A stretch of DNA of 64,000 nucleotides from Xenorhabdus vietnamensis (GTDB taxonomy: Bacteria; Pseudomonadota; Gammaproteobacteria; Enterobacterales; Enterobacteriaceae), in the NCBI RefSeq assembly GCF_002127535.1, contig NZ_MUBJ01000001.1, positions 310,001 to 374,000 on the forward strand, written 5' to 3'. Every line of letters begins with the position of its first letter. Positions within the stretch are counted from its first letter, which is position 1. Of the stretch, positions 35,330 to 43,966 are shown piece by piece. Under the pieces are notes generated by a model. That model did no database searches. It was not told the DNA's origin and saw only the letters and a program-made list of their open reading frames with translations. A program made the position numbers and the translations under genes.

Positions 35330-36322
35330 CTAATTATCTTTTTTCAACAAGATTGAATACTCCACCGGCACCCAAGTATAACCTTGCTCATCTTTGCGAA
35401 TATGCCCAATTCCAGGGAAGGGTAAATGTGCGGCACCAATTAACCATTTATCTTGTGAAGCCTTTTTGAAAGCGTACTTACGTGCTTCAACAGCTTTATC
35501 ATTATCTGTATCAAACTCAATGGAAACTTCTGGATGTATAAATTGCACAGAATAAGAGTGCACAATATCACCCCAAATCAGCATGTTATTATTACCAGAT
35601 CGTATTTTGAATGAGGTATGACCCGGAGTATGGCCGAAAGTGGGTATTGCTTCGATACCAGAAACAACATTATCTCCGCTTTTAAAAGTACGGAATGCTT
35701 TTTTGGCAATATATGGCGCGACAGCATCTTGTGCCATTTTGAAAAAGGGTTGATTTTCTTTAGGTGCAGAGGCGGCAACCTCAGGGTTCAGCCAGAAGTC
35801 TTTTTCTTCTTGAGAAACGTATAAGGTTGCATTAGGAAATGCGGCTTTGCCATCTGCGGAGATTCCACAAATGTGATCTGGGTGCATATGTGTCAGTAAT
35901 ATTGTTTTTACTGCTTCCAGTGTGTAGCCTGCGGAACGGATATTATCAACAATATTTCCCATGGTTGGGCCAAAGCATTTGCCACCACCAGTATCAATTA
36001 ACACCAAACCTTCTTTGGTATTGACCAGATAGGCATTTATCGCTGTTTGAACACCATTTTTCTCTTCAATTTGAAACATGCGAGCAAGCAGCTTCTGAAT
36101 ATCTTCTGTTTCAATGCCCTTTAATAAAGAGGGGGAAAGGTGGATGTATCCGTCATAAATAGCGGTGACCACGATATCCCCAATCATATGATGGTAATAT
36201 CCAGGTGCCTGATTGGGCAATTGGTCAGTGGATTTCGTAAATGTTGTTGGCATTGCTGAGTTTGCGGCAGCAGTGAAAGCGAGTGTCATAGTAAGACAGG
36301 ATGTTTTAAGAATTTTTTTCAC
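35330..36322 (-). CDS. Secreted metallo-beta-lactamase-fold hydrolase
   Basis: The 330-residue protein begins with a signal peptide (KKILKTSCLTMTLAFTAAANSA, cleaved near residue 23), then an MBL domain with the zinc motif THMHPDH at about 143-149, a later TPGHTSFKI and a WGDIVHS segment. Such periplasmic MBL proteins include lactonases, arylsulfatase-like and quinolone-signal hydrolases; the substrate here is not known. It is the last of a group of minus-strand genes, but 357 bp from the Rid-family gene, so it has its own promoter. The AT-rich spacer 36323-36633 shows no gene. Confidence 0.8.
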   Translation of the reverse strand: MKKILKTSCLTMTLAFTAAANSAMPTTFTKSTDQLPNQAPGYYHHMIGDIVVTAIYDGYIHLSPSLLKGIETEDIQKLLARMFQIEEKNGVQTAINAYLVNTKEGLVLIDTGGGKCFGPTMGNIVDNIRSAGYTLEAVKTILLTHMHPDHICGISADGKAAFPNATLYVSQEEKDFWLNPEVAASAPKENQPFFKMAQDAVAPYIAKKAFRTFKSGDNVVSGIEAIPTFGHTPGHTSFKIRSGNNNMLIWGDIVHSYSVQFIHPEVSIEFDTDNDKAVEARKYAFKKASQDKWLIGAAHLPFPGIGHIRKDEQGYTWVPVEYSILLKKDN

Positions 36323-36633
36323 TAAATTCTCCTGATAAATTAGGGTGAAATAATAAAACCATATTTATTATGGTTGTTGGTGTTATTTAAGATTTTATAA
36401 AATTCTTGCCGATAATTTATTGTTATAATTTAATGAGTAAATTACTTTGGTTCCATAAAAAACAATAAGATTAAGAGTAGTTTATATATTAATGTTGTTT
36501 TGATTTCACCATTTTTTAAAAAGTGGCATTGTTTATTTATTATAAACTAAAACTTAGTCCATTTTGGAACAGTTGATGATGTTTCAGTGAATAGACTGAG
36601 TTATTTTTAAGACCTTATCAAAAGATATTTTAA

Positions 36634-36672
36634 TAAAAAACGCCGTAAACCCTCGCCCAGTGTGGGCGGGGG
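36634..36672 (-). terminator. Intrinsic terminator after the Rid-family gene
   Basis: CCCTCGCCCA (36650-36659) pairs with TGGGCGGGGG (36663-36672) with one G-T wobble; on the minus strand a TTTTTT run follows shortly. Confidence 0.7.
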
Positions 36673-36679
36673 AGTGCAG

Positions 36680-37057
36680 TTATTCATGTAGGGCAATAAT
36701 TGATTCAATTTCTATTTGCAAATCTGGATGAATAAGCTTTGATACTTCAACCAGAGAGCAAGAGGGTAAATTTCCTTCATGAAAATCAAACAGCAATGGA
36801 CGAATTAATGGGAGTTGGTTGATATCTTTAACGAAAATAGTGAACTTTATCAGATCAGACTTATGCCTTTTCTCCTGCTCAAGTATCGAAGTCATTTGTT
36901 GGAGAATGGCAAGGGTCTGTGATTCTACATTATGAGTTTGTGCTTCTGTACCAAAAGCCGTTAAACCTGATACATATAATAGACCGTGGTGTTTTGTTGC
37001 ATGTACATAAGGGCCTTTGACTTCAGGTAAATCGTCATAATTCATTCTAATGACCAA
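36680..37057 (-). CDS. Rid-family (YjgF/YER057c) protein lacking the RidA arginine
   Basis: A 125-residue Rid-fold protein: GLLYVSGLTAFGTEAQTHNVESQTLAILQQM, then LIKFTIFVKDINQLPLI, and PSCSLVEVSKLIHPDLQIEIESIIA. In RidA the last segment reads as R-S-x-V-E-V and its arginine is needed to deaminate 2-aminoacrylate; here the position is not arginine, so it is probably another Rid subfamily with a different or no known activity. A TTG at 37057 with AAGGAG seven bases upstream is the likely start; an ATG at 37045 is the alternative. It probably forms a trimer in the cytoplasm. The ABM monooxygenase gene lies upstream on the same strand. Confidence 0.8.
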   Translation of the reverse strand: MVIRMNYDDLPEVKGPYVHATKHHGLLYVSGLTAFGTEAQTHNVESQTLAILQQMTSILEQEKRHKSDLIKFTIFVKDINQLPLIRPLLFDFHEGNLPSCSLVEVSKLIHPDLQIEIESIIALHE

Positions 37058-37161
37058 AATATGCTCCTTAATGATTTGCCTTTTTATGTCTTTTATCTTT
37101 CAAGTTGCAGTATTATTTTCTGAACTGCAACTTGAAATCTCTTGGGGATATTATGATGAGA

Positions 37162-37452
37162 TCAAATGATATCTGTCGTAAAGACGCGTACGATATCAGT
37201 CAAGTTCAAGGATAAATAATATTTCGTATGTTCATATTCAAAATGTTTCTTTAATGAGTCATGGTCAATAAATTTTTCCCACATAATGAAAGAACGTGGG
37301 TTTTCACGAGATTGTTGGATAGAAAATATTTCACAGCCTGACTCTAATCGTGTTTTCTGTTGCAGAGTTTTTAGTTCTTTTACAACAATATCAAGATCTA
37401 CATTTCCATTGGCTCTAATTTCTGCTGTGACAAAATATCCATTATGATACAT
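37162..37452 (-). CDS. ABM-domain (quinol monooxygenase-like) protein
   Basis: A 96-residue protein of the antibiotic biosynthesis monooxygenase type: GYFVTAEIRANGNVDLDIVVKELKTL, TRLESGCEIFSIQQS, then SFIMWEKFIDHDSLKKHFE and YYLSL, the usual ferredoxin-like fold with the W/E and H.....H helix. These small dimers oxidise quinols or polyketides without cofactor, or act in signal degradation. An ATG at 37452 with AAGG upstream is preferred over ATG 37470, which has no ribosome site. It may share a transcript with the Rid-family gene about 100 bp downstream. Confidence 0.75.
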   Translation of the reverse strand: MYHNGYFVTAEIRANGNVDLDIVVKELKTLQQKTRLESGCEIFSIQQSRENPRSFIMWEKFIDHDSLKKHFEYEHTKYYLSLNLTDIVRVFTTDII

Positions 37453-37577
37453 TTGTATTGACCTTACCATTTTAATAAAGTGTTAAAATTAAACGAAACG
37501 ATTCTTGATAAATCTACAGAAGGTAATATACTTTTAAATATAAAGTTTAAACAAATGATAATAACATTATTCAATTA

Positions 37578-38123
37578 TTAATCATTTTTGTTATTCTTTG
37601 AGAGTATATTCTTAAATTGTTCAATAGCAGATTCTTTCTTATCGAAATTTATAAAATATAAGGATTGCCATTTTTGTGTTTGGATAGCTTGTTTTGATGT
37701 AGGTGATACCCATGTAGGATAGACACGAATGGCTCTTTTACCTTCTTTAGTTTGACTTGAGAAAATGCCTTTGTTTATCAGGGTATGTGAGTCAAATAGA
37801 AAAATACCTTTTTGCTGCTCTGAAAAAGTCGCTATTAGACAAAAATCAATGTTATCGCTTTCGTCAAAAGGCATTATTTCTGAAGCTGGAGTTGGTCTTT
37901 TCCAAAGCGTGACGAATTGTCCCTGTTTACTCGGCGTTATTTTAGCCTGACGAAAAACAATCGATTTACCACTCAGTTGAAATTTCATGGCACTATAATC
38001 ACAGCTTTCTGTTTCGATACAAGGAATGGTATCCGGTTGAAACCCTGCGGGAAGTAGCAGATATTCTTTTATCTTAGTGAAGGCATTAGGGAAGTTTTCT
38101 GCATTTGATCCTGATGATGTCAA
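37578..38123 (-). CDS. MepB family protein
   Basis: The 181-residue protein fits the MepB family: DYSAMKFQLSGKSIVFRQAKITPSKQGQFVTLWKRP, then a phenylalanine-rich DFCLIATFSEQQKGIFLFD, and GKRAIRVYPTWVSPTSKQAIQTQKWQ. MepB was first seen beside the MepA drug exporter of Staphylococcus and its activity is unknown; the fold is related to restriction-endonuclease-like or metallopeptidase-named proteins. No signal peptide is seen. Neighbours do not clarify its role. Confidence 0.75.
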   Translation of the reverse strand: MTSSGSNAENFPNAFTKIKEYLLLPAGFQPDTIPCIETESCDYSAMKFQLSGKSIVFRQAKITPSKQGQFVTLWKRPTPASEIMPFDESDNIDFCLIATFSEQQKGIFLFDSHTLINKGIFSSQTKEGKRAIRVYPTWVSPTSKQAIQTQKWQSLYFINFDKKESAIEQFKNILSKNNKND

Positions 38124-38371
38124 TTTATTACCTCTCTGTTGATACTAATAAATCAATAGGATAATGAAATGTATATGATTGCCTGAATGAAATTATGCTA
38201 GAAAACAATGAAAATGTCATATTCGAGTTGCTGGATTTTGTTGAAATCATAATGTCTTTATTTGGTTATTTATATTTAATAGGCTGAATTTATATTATTT
38301 TTTTATTTGTTTGAAATATTTGATATTTTTATTGTTGTTACACCTGATTTAATCAAATCAATTAAATATAT

Positions 38372-38404
38372 AAAAATAGCGCCCTGCTAAAAAACAGGGC
38401 GCTA
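38372..38404 (-). terminator. Intrinsic terminator after mltD
   Basis: TAGCGCCCTG (38377-38386) pairs perfectly with CAGGGCGCTA (38395-38404); on the minus strand TTTTTA follows at once. The rest of 38124-38376 is AT-rich spacer with no gene. Confidence 0.85.
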
Positions 38405-38427
38405 TATACTGGAGAGAAGAAATATGT

Positions 38428-39759
38428 TTAATTAAGATAAAGAGTCAGAGCTATACCCGGCTTCATGTCTTTGATTTTAACGCTTTTATTCCAATTCTGT
38501 AGATCATTAAGGTCTACACCGTGGTGTTTAGCTATGCTGGAAAATGAATCACCTTTTTGCACATGATAGGTGATTGGGCCATTGTTATCGATTTTTAGCA
38601 CTTGACCGATCTTGAGTCGACCAGCCGTTTTTAAGTTGTTCAATCTCTGTAACTCTCGGTGAGTTGTACGGAAGCGCTTAGCAATCGCTGACAAGGTATC
38701 GCCGGCACGAACCGTATAGCTGCTTTTTTGCTGTAACTTGTGGGTATTTTGGGTAACAGCCAGCCGAATGTCTTTCAGGATTTCTTTATTTGCCAAAGAA
38801 GTTCTAAATTGCCCTACGTTCTTTTTTGGTAGCATGATGTAATGCGGCCCATGAGGTGACGTCATACCCCGTTTATACCCTGGGTTATATGCCCTGATTG
38901 ATGTCAATGATAGCCCGGATAGTTCAGCCGCTTGTGACAGCATGATTTGCTGTCCTACTTCCACTTTAATCAGTGCTTGTTGGTTATTGGGTTTAGGAAA
39001 TTTAGAACTAAATTTTTCGTCATGACGAACGATATTACTTACCGCCAATATCTTGGGGACATAGTGCGTTGTTTCCCGCGGCAGTGACAACGACCAAAAA
39101 TCTGTTGGCTTTCCTTGTGCTTTATTTTCTCTGATTGCACGCAGGACCCGACCTTCGCCACTATTGTAGGCGGCAATGGTCAAAAGCCAATCCCCATTAA
39201 ATCGTGTATTGAGGTATTGAAGCATATCAAGAGCGGCCGCTGTTGATGCAGCAACGTCACGACGGGCATCGTACCATTTATCTTGCGTCATACCATAATG
39301 ATGGCCTGTGCTTGGGATAATCTGCCATAAACCTGCGGCCTTGGCGTAGGAGGTGGCATGAGGGTTAAAAGAACTCTCTACCAAGGGCAGAAATACCAGC
39401 TCCATTGGCATATGTCGCTCATCAAGTTGATCAACGATCCAATAAATGTATGGTTCTGCTTGCAACATCACGCTTTGGAAATGTTTTTTGTTCGTCAAAT
39501 AGTAACTTTGCTGTGCTCTTACCCTGCTATTGTCAGGAATTTCCATCTTCAACTCATCGCGGATATGTCCCCATAAATCTTGTTGGGCTGTCGGACTTAC
39601 CTTCCAGTTTGCGGAATTCTCTGGTTCTGCAATACTGTTTTCTTTCTGATTCGTTGAAGACATCTTCTGTGCTTGTTGCTGGGAAGGAGCCTTTGGTTGC
39701 AGGCTCGATTGGCACCCAGCAAGAAGAACAGAGGCGAGTATGATCGCTTTTGTCTTCAT
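38428..39759 (-). CDS. mltD: Membrane-bound lytic murein transglycosylase D
   Basis: The 443-residue lipoprotein has a lipobox LLAGC with C16, an SLT catalytic domain with E128 in PLVESSFNPHATS and AAGLWQIIPSTG, and two LysM repeats at about 345-388 and 394-438 (YTVRAGDTLSAIAKRF; YHVQKGDSFSSIAKHHGV). It cleaves the glycan strands of peptidoglycan from the outer membrane to form 1,6-anhydromuramyl ends, in wall growth and turnover. Length and domain order fit enterobacterial MltD. Its gloB neighbour is conserved in Enterobacterales. Confidence 0.95.
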   Translation of the reverse strand: MKTKAIILASVLLAGCQSSLQPKAPSQQQAQKMSSTNQKENSIAEPENSANWKVSPTAQQDLWGHIRDELKMEIPDNSRVRAQQSYYLTNKKHFQSVMLQAEPYIYWIVDQLDERHMPMELVFLPLVESSFNPHATSYAKAAGLWQIIPSTGHHYGMTQDKWYDARRDVAASTAAALDMLQYLNTRFNGDWLLTIAAYNSGEGRVLRAIRENKAQGKPTDFWSLSLPRETTHYVPKILAVSNIVRHDEKFSSKFPKPNNQQALIKVEVGQQIMLSQAAELSGLSLTSIRAYNPGYKRGMTSPHGPHYIMLPKKNVGQFRTSLANKEILKDIRLAVTQNTHKLQQKSSYTVRAGDTLSAIAKRFRTTHRELQRLNNLKTAGRLKIGQVLKIDNNGPITYHVQKGDSFSSIAKHHGVDLNDLQNWNKSVKIKDMKPGIALTLYLN

Positions 39760-39836
39760 GTTATTTAATTTTTCGATTGTTGCCTAAAAGGTGAGCAATA
39801 ATACTGACCTATTACGTAGAAGACAACCCAACAAAA

Positions 39837-40592
39837 TTAAAATCGATCTTTATAAGCCCTTAATTGCTGAAAAACAGAAGAAAGTGACATTGAGTTCGGT
39901 TTGATACCGATATTTTTTTGTAAATAAATGTCGTGGCAATTTAAGAAAACATTAATTTTTTTCTCTGTTTGTAAATTTGTTGGGATGGTTGCCTGATTAT
40001 TTTCACGTAATTTAAGCGTTTCTTGATAATAATCGTGAATAATTTGATTATTTGGTAATACTGCTTTTGCAAATTTCATATTTGACACAGTATATTCGTG
40101 AGCACAGCAGATCAATGTATCATCGGGTAAGGATAAAATTTTCTCAAGAGAGGAAAACATTTGTTCGGCTGTACCTTCAAATAAACGTCCACAACCGCCA
40201 GAAAACAGAGTATCTCCACAAAATAGGTAGGGAGCTTGATAAAATGCAATGTGACCAAGTGTATGTCCTGGTAGCTCCATGACACGGAAAGAAAAACTTC
40301 CTGTATTAATGGTGTCATGTTCATGAACAATATAGGTTGCTCCTTTATGTTGCGTCTCTTCGGGACCATATACGGGTAATTCGGGGTGCTGTTTGAGTAG
40401 CCCGGGAACTCCGCCAACGTGATCATGATGGTGATGTGTCAGCAGAATAGCAGCGGGAATAAATTGGTTTGCTGCTAGAATATCAATGACAGGCTCTGAC
40501 TCAGCGGGATCGATGATGACACAATGTTTGTTCTCATCACAAAGTAACCAAATGTAGTTATCCGAAAGGGCAGGGATCCTGATAAGCTCCAT
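39837..40592 (-). CDS. gloB: Hydroxyacylglutathione hydrolase (glyoxalase II)
   Basis: The 251-residue enzyme has the binuclear zinc motif H53-x-H55-x-D57-H58 in LTHHHHDHVGG, then GHTLGHIAFY, CGDTLFSGGCGRLFEG and CAHEYT. It hydrolyses S-lactoylglutathione to lactate and glutathione, the second step of methylglyoxal detoxification in the cytoplasm. The ATG at 40592 beginning MELIRIPALSDNYIW is the conserved start, so the 24-codon extension is rejected. It is divergent from yafS with a 53-bp gap that must hold both promoters. Confidence 0.95.
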   Translation of the reverse strand: MELIRIPALSDNYIWLLCDENKHCVIIDPAESEPVIDILAANQFIPAAILLTHHHHDHVGGVPGLLKQHPELPVYGPEETQHKGATYIVHEHDTINTGSFSFRVMELPGHTLGHIAFYQAPYLFCGDTLFSGGCGRLFEGTAEQMFSSLEKILSLPDDTLICCAHEYTVSNMKFAKAVLPNNQIIHDYYQETLKLRENNQATIPTNLQTEKKINVFLNCHDIYLQKNIGIKPNSMSLSSVFQQLRAYKDRF

Positions 40593-40645
40593 TGTACGCC
40601 TCGTTTTCAATAGTAGGTTTATAGTAGGTTGATAAGGAAGATGAC

Positions 40646-41377
40646 ATGCGATCAGCACGTTCAATCAAGCAAATAACCCTCCCTGCTTCTTGGGCCGAGT
40701 TACCGTGGGGAGAATATTACCGCGTCTCTCTGGAACGTCAATTGGAACCGTGGTGGCCAAAAATCTTTGGTTTTCATTTAGTGAAAATCGGTAACTTAAG
40801 TGCTGAAATTGATACCTGTTCCTGTTTGATCCGCCATCAAGTCAATATAGGATTGCAGGGAAAAAATATGAATGTCATTACTGATCCCAATTACCTTCCT
40901 TTTGCAAGTAAATCAGTTGATGCCTGTTTGTTGGCACATATGTTGACTTATAGTATTGATCCTCATTGGCTATTGAGGGAAGTGGACAGGATCATGATCG
41001 ATGATGGTTGGTTGATCATCAGTGGTTTTAACCCAATAAGTATATTAGGTTTAAGGAAAATAATTTCCCCGATATGTTGTCGGCAATCTTGTCAGGCCCA
41101 GATGTTTTCTATGTTGCGCCAATTGGATTGGCTGCGTCTTCTTAATTATGAAATCATTCATCACGCTAATTTTCATGTTTTACCGTGGCACAAAAATAGC
41201 AAGAGTCTTTGGGGCCTCAATATGTCAATGTTTGGTTGTCTGAATGTGATTATTGCCCGCAAGCGGACAATACCTTTGACATTAAATCCCATGCGGGCAA
41301 CATTGTTGAAACCGAAATTCAGTAATGCGTTGGGAGCGGCGAAAAAGATTTACCGACGCTCTAAATGGATGGATTAA
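40646..41377 (+). CDS. yafS: YafS-like SAM-dependent methyltransferase
   Basis: A 243-residue protein with a class I methyltransferase core: [47 protein letters not shown] matches motifs II to post III, and the position between gloB and rnhA is the same as E. coli yafS. The substrate is unknown. Its 3' end overlaps rnhA by 4 bp in convergent orientation. Confidence 0.85.
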   Translation: MRSARSIKQITLPASWAELPWGEYYRVSLERQLEPWWPKIFGFHLVKIGNLSAEIDTCSCLIRHQVNIGLQGKNMNVITDPNYLPFASKSVDACLLAHMLTYSIDPHWLLREVDRIMIDDGWLIISGFNPISILGLRKIISPICCRQSCQAQMFSMLRQLDWLRLLNYEIIHHANFHVLPWHKNSKSLWGLNMSMFGCLNVIIARKRTIPLTLNPMRATLLKPKFSNALGAAKKIYRRSKWMD

Positions 41378-41844
41378 TTTTCGTTTTCAATATAGCCAGT
41401 ATCGGCTTGAGTAGGGTTACTGGCGGCTGCGCGGGCCAGTTCATCACATAACTCATTTTCCCGATGCCCAGCGTGGCCTTTGACCCAGCGCCAATCAATG
41501 TCATGACGCAAAATAGCTTTATCAAGTCGCTGCCAGAGATCGACATTGACAACAGGAGATTTGTCCGCTTTTTTCCAGCCGCGTTTTTTCCAGTTGTGGA
41601 TCCATTGAGTGATTCCTTGGCGGACATACTGGCTGTCCGTCGTCAAAATCACATTACAGGAACGTTTAAGCGTTTCCAGCCCTATTATGGCCGCCATTAA
41701 TTCCATGCGATTATTGGTCGTGTGAAAATAACCGCCATTTAAGGTTTTTTCTCGTTGTTGGTAGCGGAGTAAAATGCCATATCCACCGGGGCCGGGATTA
41801 CCGAGGCAAGAACCATCGGTGAAAATTTCTACCTGTTTGTTCAT
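41374..41844 (-). CDS. rnhA: Ribonuclease HI
   Basis: The 156-residue enzyme has the full catalytic set D10, E48, D70 and D134, with H124 in the loop. It cuts the RNA strand of RNA-DNA hybrids, removing R-loops and primer remnants. Size matches E. coli (155). It is divergent from dnaQ with a 63-bp shared control region, as in enterobacteria. Confidence 0.97.
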   Translation of the reverse strand: MNKQVEIFTDGSCLGNPGPGGYGILLRYQQREKTLNGGYFHTTNNRMELMAAIIGLETLKRSCNVILTTDSQYVRQGITQWIHNWKKRGWKKADKSPVVNVDLWQRLDKAILRHDIDWRWVKGHAGHRENELCDELARAAASNPTQADTGYIENEN

Positions 41845-41907
41845 CTTTGGTAGACTCTTCCTATATCATCTTTAATCAAAACTCTAAGTCTGACACAAAA
41901 AAACACT

Positions 41908-42657
41908 ATGAGCACTGCTATTACCCGCCAAATAGTCCTCGATACCGAAACAACCGGTATGAACAAGTTAGGTGTTCATTATGAGGGACACAACATCATT
42001 GAAATTGGTGCTGTGGAGGTTATTAACCGTCGCCTGACAGGGCGTCATTTTCATATTTATATTAAGCCGGAACGCTTGGTTGATCCGGAAGCATTTGAAG
42101 TTCACGGCATCAGCGATGAATTTTTGCTGGATAAACCGAAATTTGCTGATATTGCTGATGAATTCATTGAGTTTATTCGTGGTGCTGAGTTGATTATCCA
42201 TAACGCAACGTTTGATATCGGCTTTATGGATTATGAGTTCCGTAAACTGAATCGGGATATTCCACCAACCGCTGATTTTTGTACTATTACAGATAGCTTG
42301 ATGTTGGCAAGAGCGCTTTTCCCCGGCAAGCGTAATAATCTTGATGCGTTGTGTGATCGTTATCATATAGATAACTCAAAACGCACTCTTCACGGCGCAT
42401 TGCTTGATGCCGAGATTCTGTCTGATGTTTATCTGGCAATGACAGGTGGTCAGACATCATTGGCTTTTTCAATGGAAGGGGAAACATCAGGTAACGCTCA
42501 GATTTCAGAAATTAAAAAGATTACCCGCCCACAGACAGAACTAAAAATTGTTTATGCTTCTGATGAAGAACTAATTCAGCATGAATCTCGTTTGGATCTG
42601 GTGGAAAAGAAAGGGGGAAGCTGCCTTTGGCGCTCAAAACCTGAACAGCTAGATTGA
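41908..42657 (+). CDS. dnaQ: DNA polymerase III epsilon subunit (proofreading)
   Basis: The 249-residue protein carries the exonuclease residues D12 and E14 (LDTETTG), H162 and D167 (TLHGALLDAE), and the C-terminal region that binds the alpha subunit. It removes mispaired bases during replication in the Pol III core with alpha and theta. Length and neighbours match enterobacterial dnaQ. tRNA-Asp follows 138 bp on, the standard order. Confidence 0.97.
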   Translation: MSTAITRQIVLDTETTGMNKLGVHYEGHNIIEIGAVEVINRRLTGRHFHIYIKPERLVDPEAFEVHGISDEFLLDKPKFADIADEFIEFIRGAELIIHNATFDIGFMDYEFRKLNRDIPPTADFCTITDSLMLARALFPGKRNNLDALCDRYHIDNSKRTLHGALLDAEILSDVYLAMTGGQTSLAFSMEGETSGNAQISEIKKITRPQTELKIVYASDEELIQHESRLDLVEKKGGSCLWRSKPEQLD

Positions 42658-42795
42658 TTAAACAAGAACAAAATGGAGGGAAATATTTGGTCGAGGTGAA
42701 AAATTGTGCAAACAAAACCTTTTGTTATAAAAAGCGATTGACGTATTTTATCGTAGCCCGTATCATCCACCCCGTTCTCAGCCAGAACACCATGC

Positions 42796-42872
42796 GGTGC
42801 GGTAGTTCAGTTGGTTAGAATACCGGCCTGTCACGCCGGGGGTCGCGGGTTCGAGTCCCGTCCGCACCGCCA
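42796..42872 (+). tRNA. aspV: tRNA-Asp (GTC anticodon)
   Basis: Seventy-seven bases fold as a full cloverleaf: acceptor arms GGTGCGG and CCGCACC, GTTCAGTTGGTTAGAA D-loop, anticodon GTC at 42830-42832, T-loop GGTTCGAGTCC, and an encoded CCA. It sits after dnaQ as in E. coli. No integrated element is seen at its 3' end. Confidence 0.97.
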
Positions 42873-42880
42873 GAATTTAT

Positions 42881-42918
42881 AAGCCCTGAGTTTTTAACTC
42901 GGGGCTTTTTCTTTTTTG
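42881..42918 (+). terminator. Intrinsic terminator after tRNA-Asp
   Basis: AAGCCCTGAG and CTCGGGGCTT form a stem around a T-rich loop, followed by TTTTCTTTTTT. Confidence 0.85.
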
Positions 42919-42933
42919 CATTTGCAGAAAATT

Positions 42934-43479
42934 TCAAATCAACTTATAGAAATACGTAGTTCCTGAAAATTCCCCATTGGAATTAATGGCAAATTTTGGA
43001 ATTTGTCCGACTTCAATAAAACCACATTTTTGATACAGTGCTGAAGCCGGATCATTGGTACGTGTATCCAAAACCAGCAAACTGCGTTGATGCTGTTTTG
43101 CCAAGCGTTCTAGTGCATTCATCAGCATTCGGCCAATTCCGCGCTGTCGGTAGGCAGTATGCACCATCAGTTTTTCTACATCCGCGCGGTGCAGGCCGTT
43201 CTTTTTCTTACAGAAGGAAAGTTGCACTGAACCTGCGATGTTTTCACCTTTCAGGGCAACCAACAGAAACCGATGACCGGATGCAAGATCTGCTTCGACA
43301 TCTTGCCAATATCGTTCCGCTTCGTTCTCTGCCAATGGTGCAATAAATCCGATGGAAGCATCACTTTCGACGCAATCTTGAAGTAAGTGAATCAGCTGAT
43401 CATATTTTGTATTGATGGAAGCTAATTGTATGATGGCTGTATCTGATTTTAAATCAAATATAGGGTTAGATTTTGTCAT
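42934..43479 (-). CDS. GNAT-family N-acetyltransferase
   Basis: The 181-residue protein has a complete GNAT domain: GENIAGSVQLSFCKKKNGLHRADVEKLMVHTAYRQRGIGRMLMNALE (motif A with RQRGIG), then LLVLDTRTNDPASALYQKCGFIEVGQIPKF (motif B). Similar proteins acetylate antibiotics or amino acids. It is isolated, reading towards the tRNA terminator. The substrate is unknown. Confidence 0.8.
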   Translation of the reverse strand: MTKSNPIFDLKSDTAIIQLASINTKYDQLIHLLQDCVESDASIGFIAPLAENEAERYWQDVEADLASGHRFLLVALKGENIAGSVQLSFCKKKNGLHRADVEKLMVHTAYRQRGIGRMLMNALERLAKQHQRSLLVLDTRTNDPASALYQKCGFIEVGQIPKFAINSNGEFSGTTYFYKLI

Positions 43480-43765
43480 TTATTTTCCGAAAAAATTGGC
43501 TGCTGAAATCGCATTATTTGCAATTCATTCGAGCTTATCGGGTAATCAAAATATATTACAAGTGAATCTTGTTTGTTTTGATGATGAAAATTATGACATC
43601 TACCGTTCTCTGAATCAGCAAATGCTTCCAGTTAGAGAGTATTATCACTTTTATAATCATGATCCTAACTTGGCAGAAAAACTCATTCTTTTGGCCTTGA
43701 TTAACTTGTTGGGTATCGTGTCTAATACACCACTTTCTTATTGCGCAAATCACGGTGTGAAATAA
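43412..43765 (+). CDS. Doubtful small hypothetical protein
   Basis: An open frame of up to 117 residues that overlaps the 5' end of the divergent GNAT gene by 68 bp if the first ATG is used. No family is recognised and no ribosome site is convincing. The part beyond the overlap (LVCFDDENYDIYRSLNQQM, KLILLALINLLGIVSNTP) reads like protein, so a shorter gene or a remnant is possible. The promoter region of tktA follows. Confidence 0.3.
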   Translation: MMEANCMMAVSDFKSNIGLDFVIYFPKKLAAEIALFAIHSSLSGNQNILQVNLVCFDDENYDIYRSLNQQMLPVREYYHFYNHDPNLAEKLILLALINLLGIVSNTPLSYCANHGVK

Positions 43766-43966
43766 TTTCCCATTTGCGCAAATCCACCTTCAGTTGCACG
43801 CATTGGCCTGAGAATGCACCGAAACAACGGGGTAAATCAAAGAATTGTTGCCAAGGGGAAATTAATATAGTTCTCCTTATCTGGTATTAATGATTGCGGT
43901 TTGTATGCCGCGCTGCGAAAATTAGTCCTTAGTTCACTAACGCTTTTATCCGACTTGGAGTAAAGA

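Noticed and set aside
42796-42872. tRNA-Asp as the attachment site of the island
   Set aside because: The 3' end of the tRNA is followed directly by its terminator and a normal gene; no integrase or repeat of the tRNA end was seen nearby.
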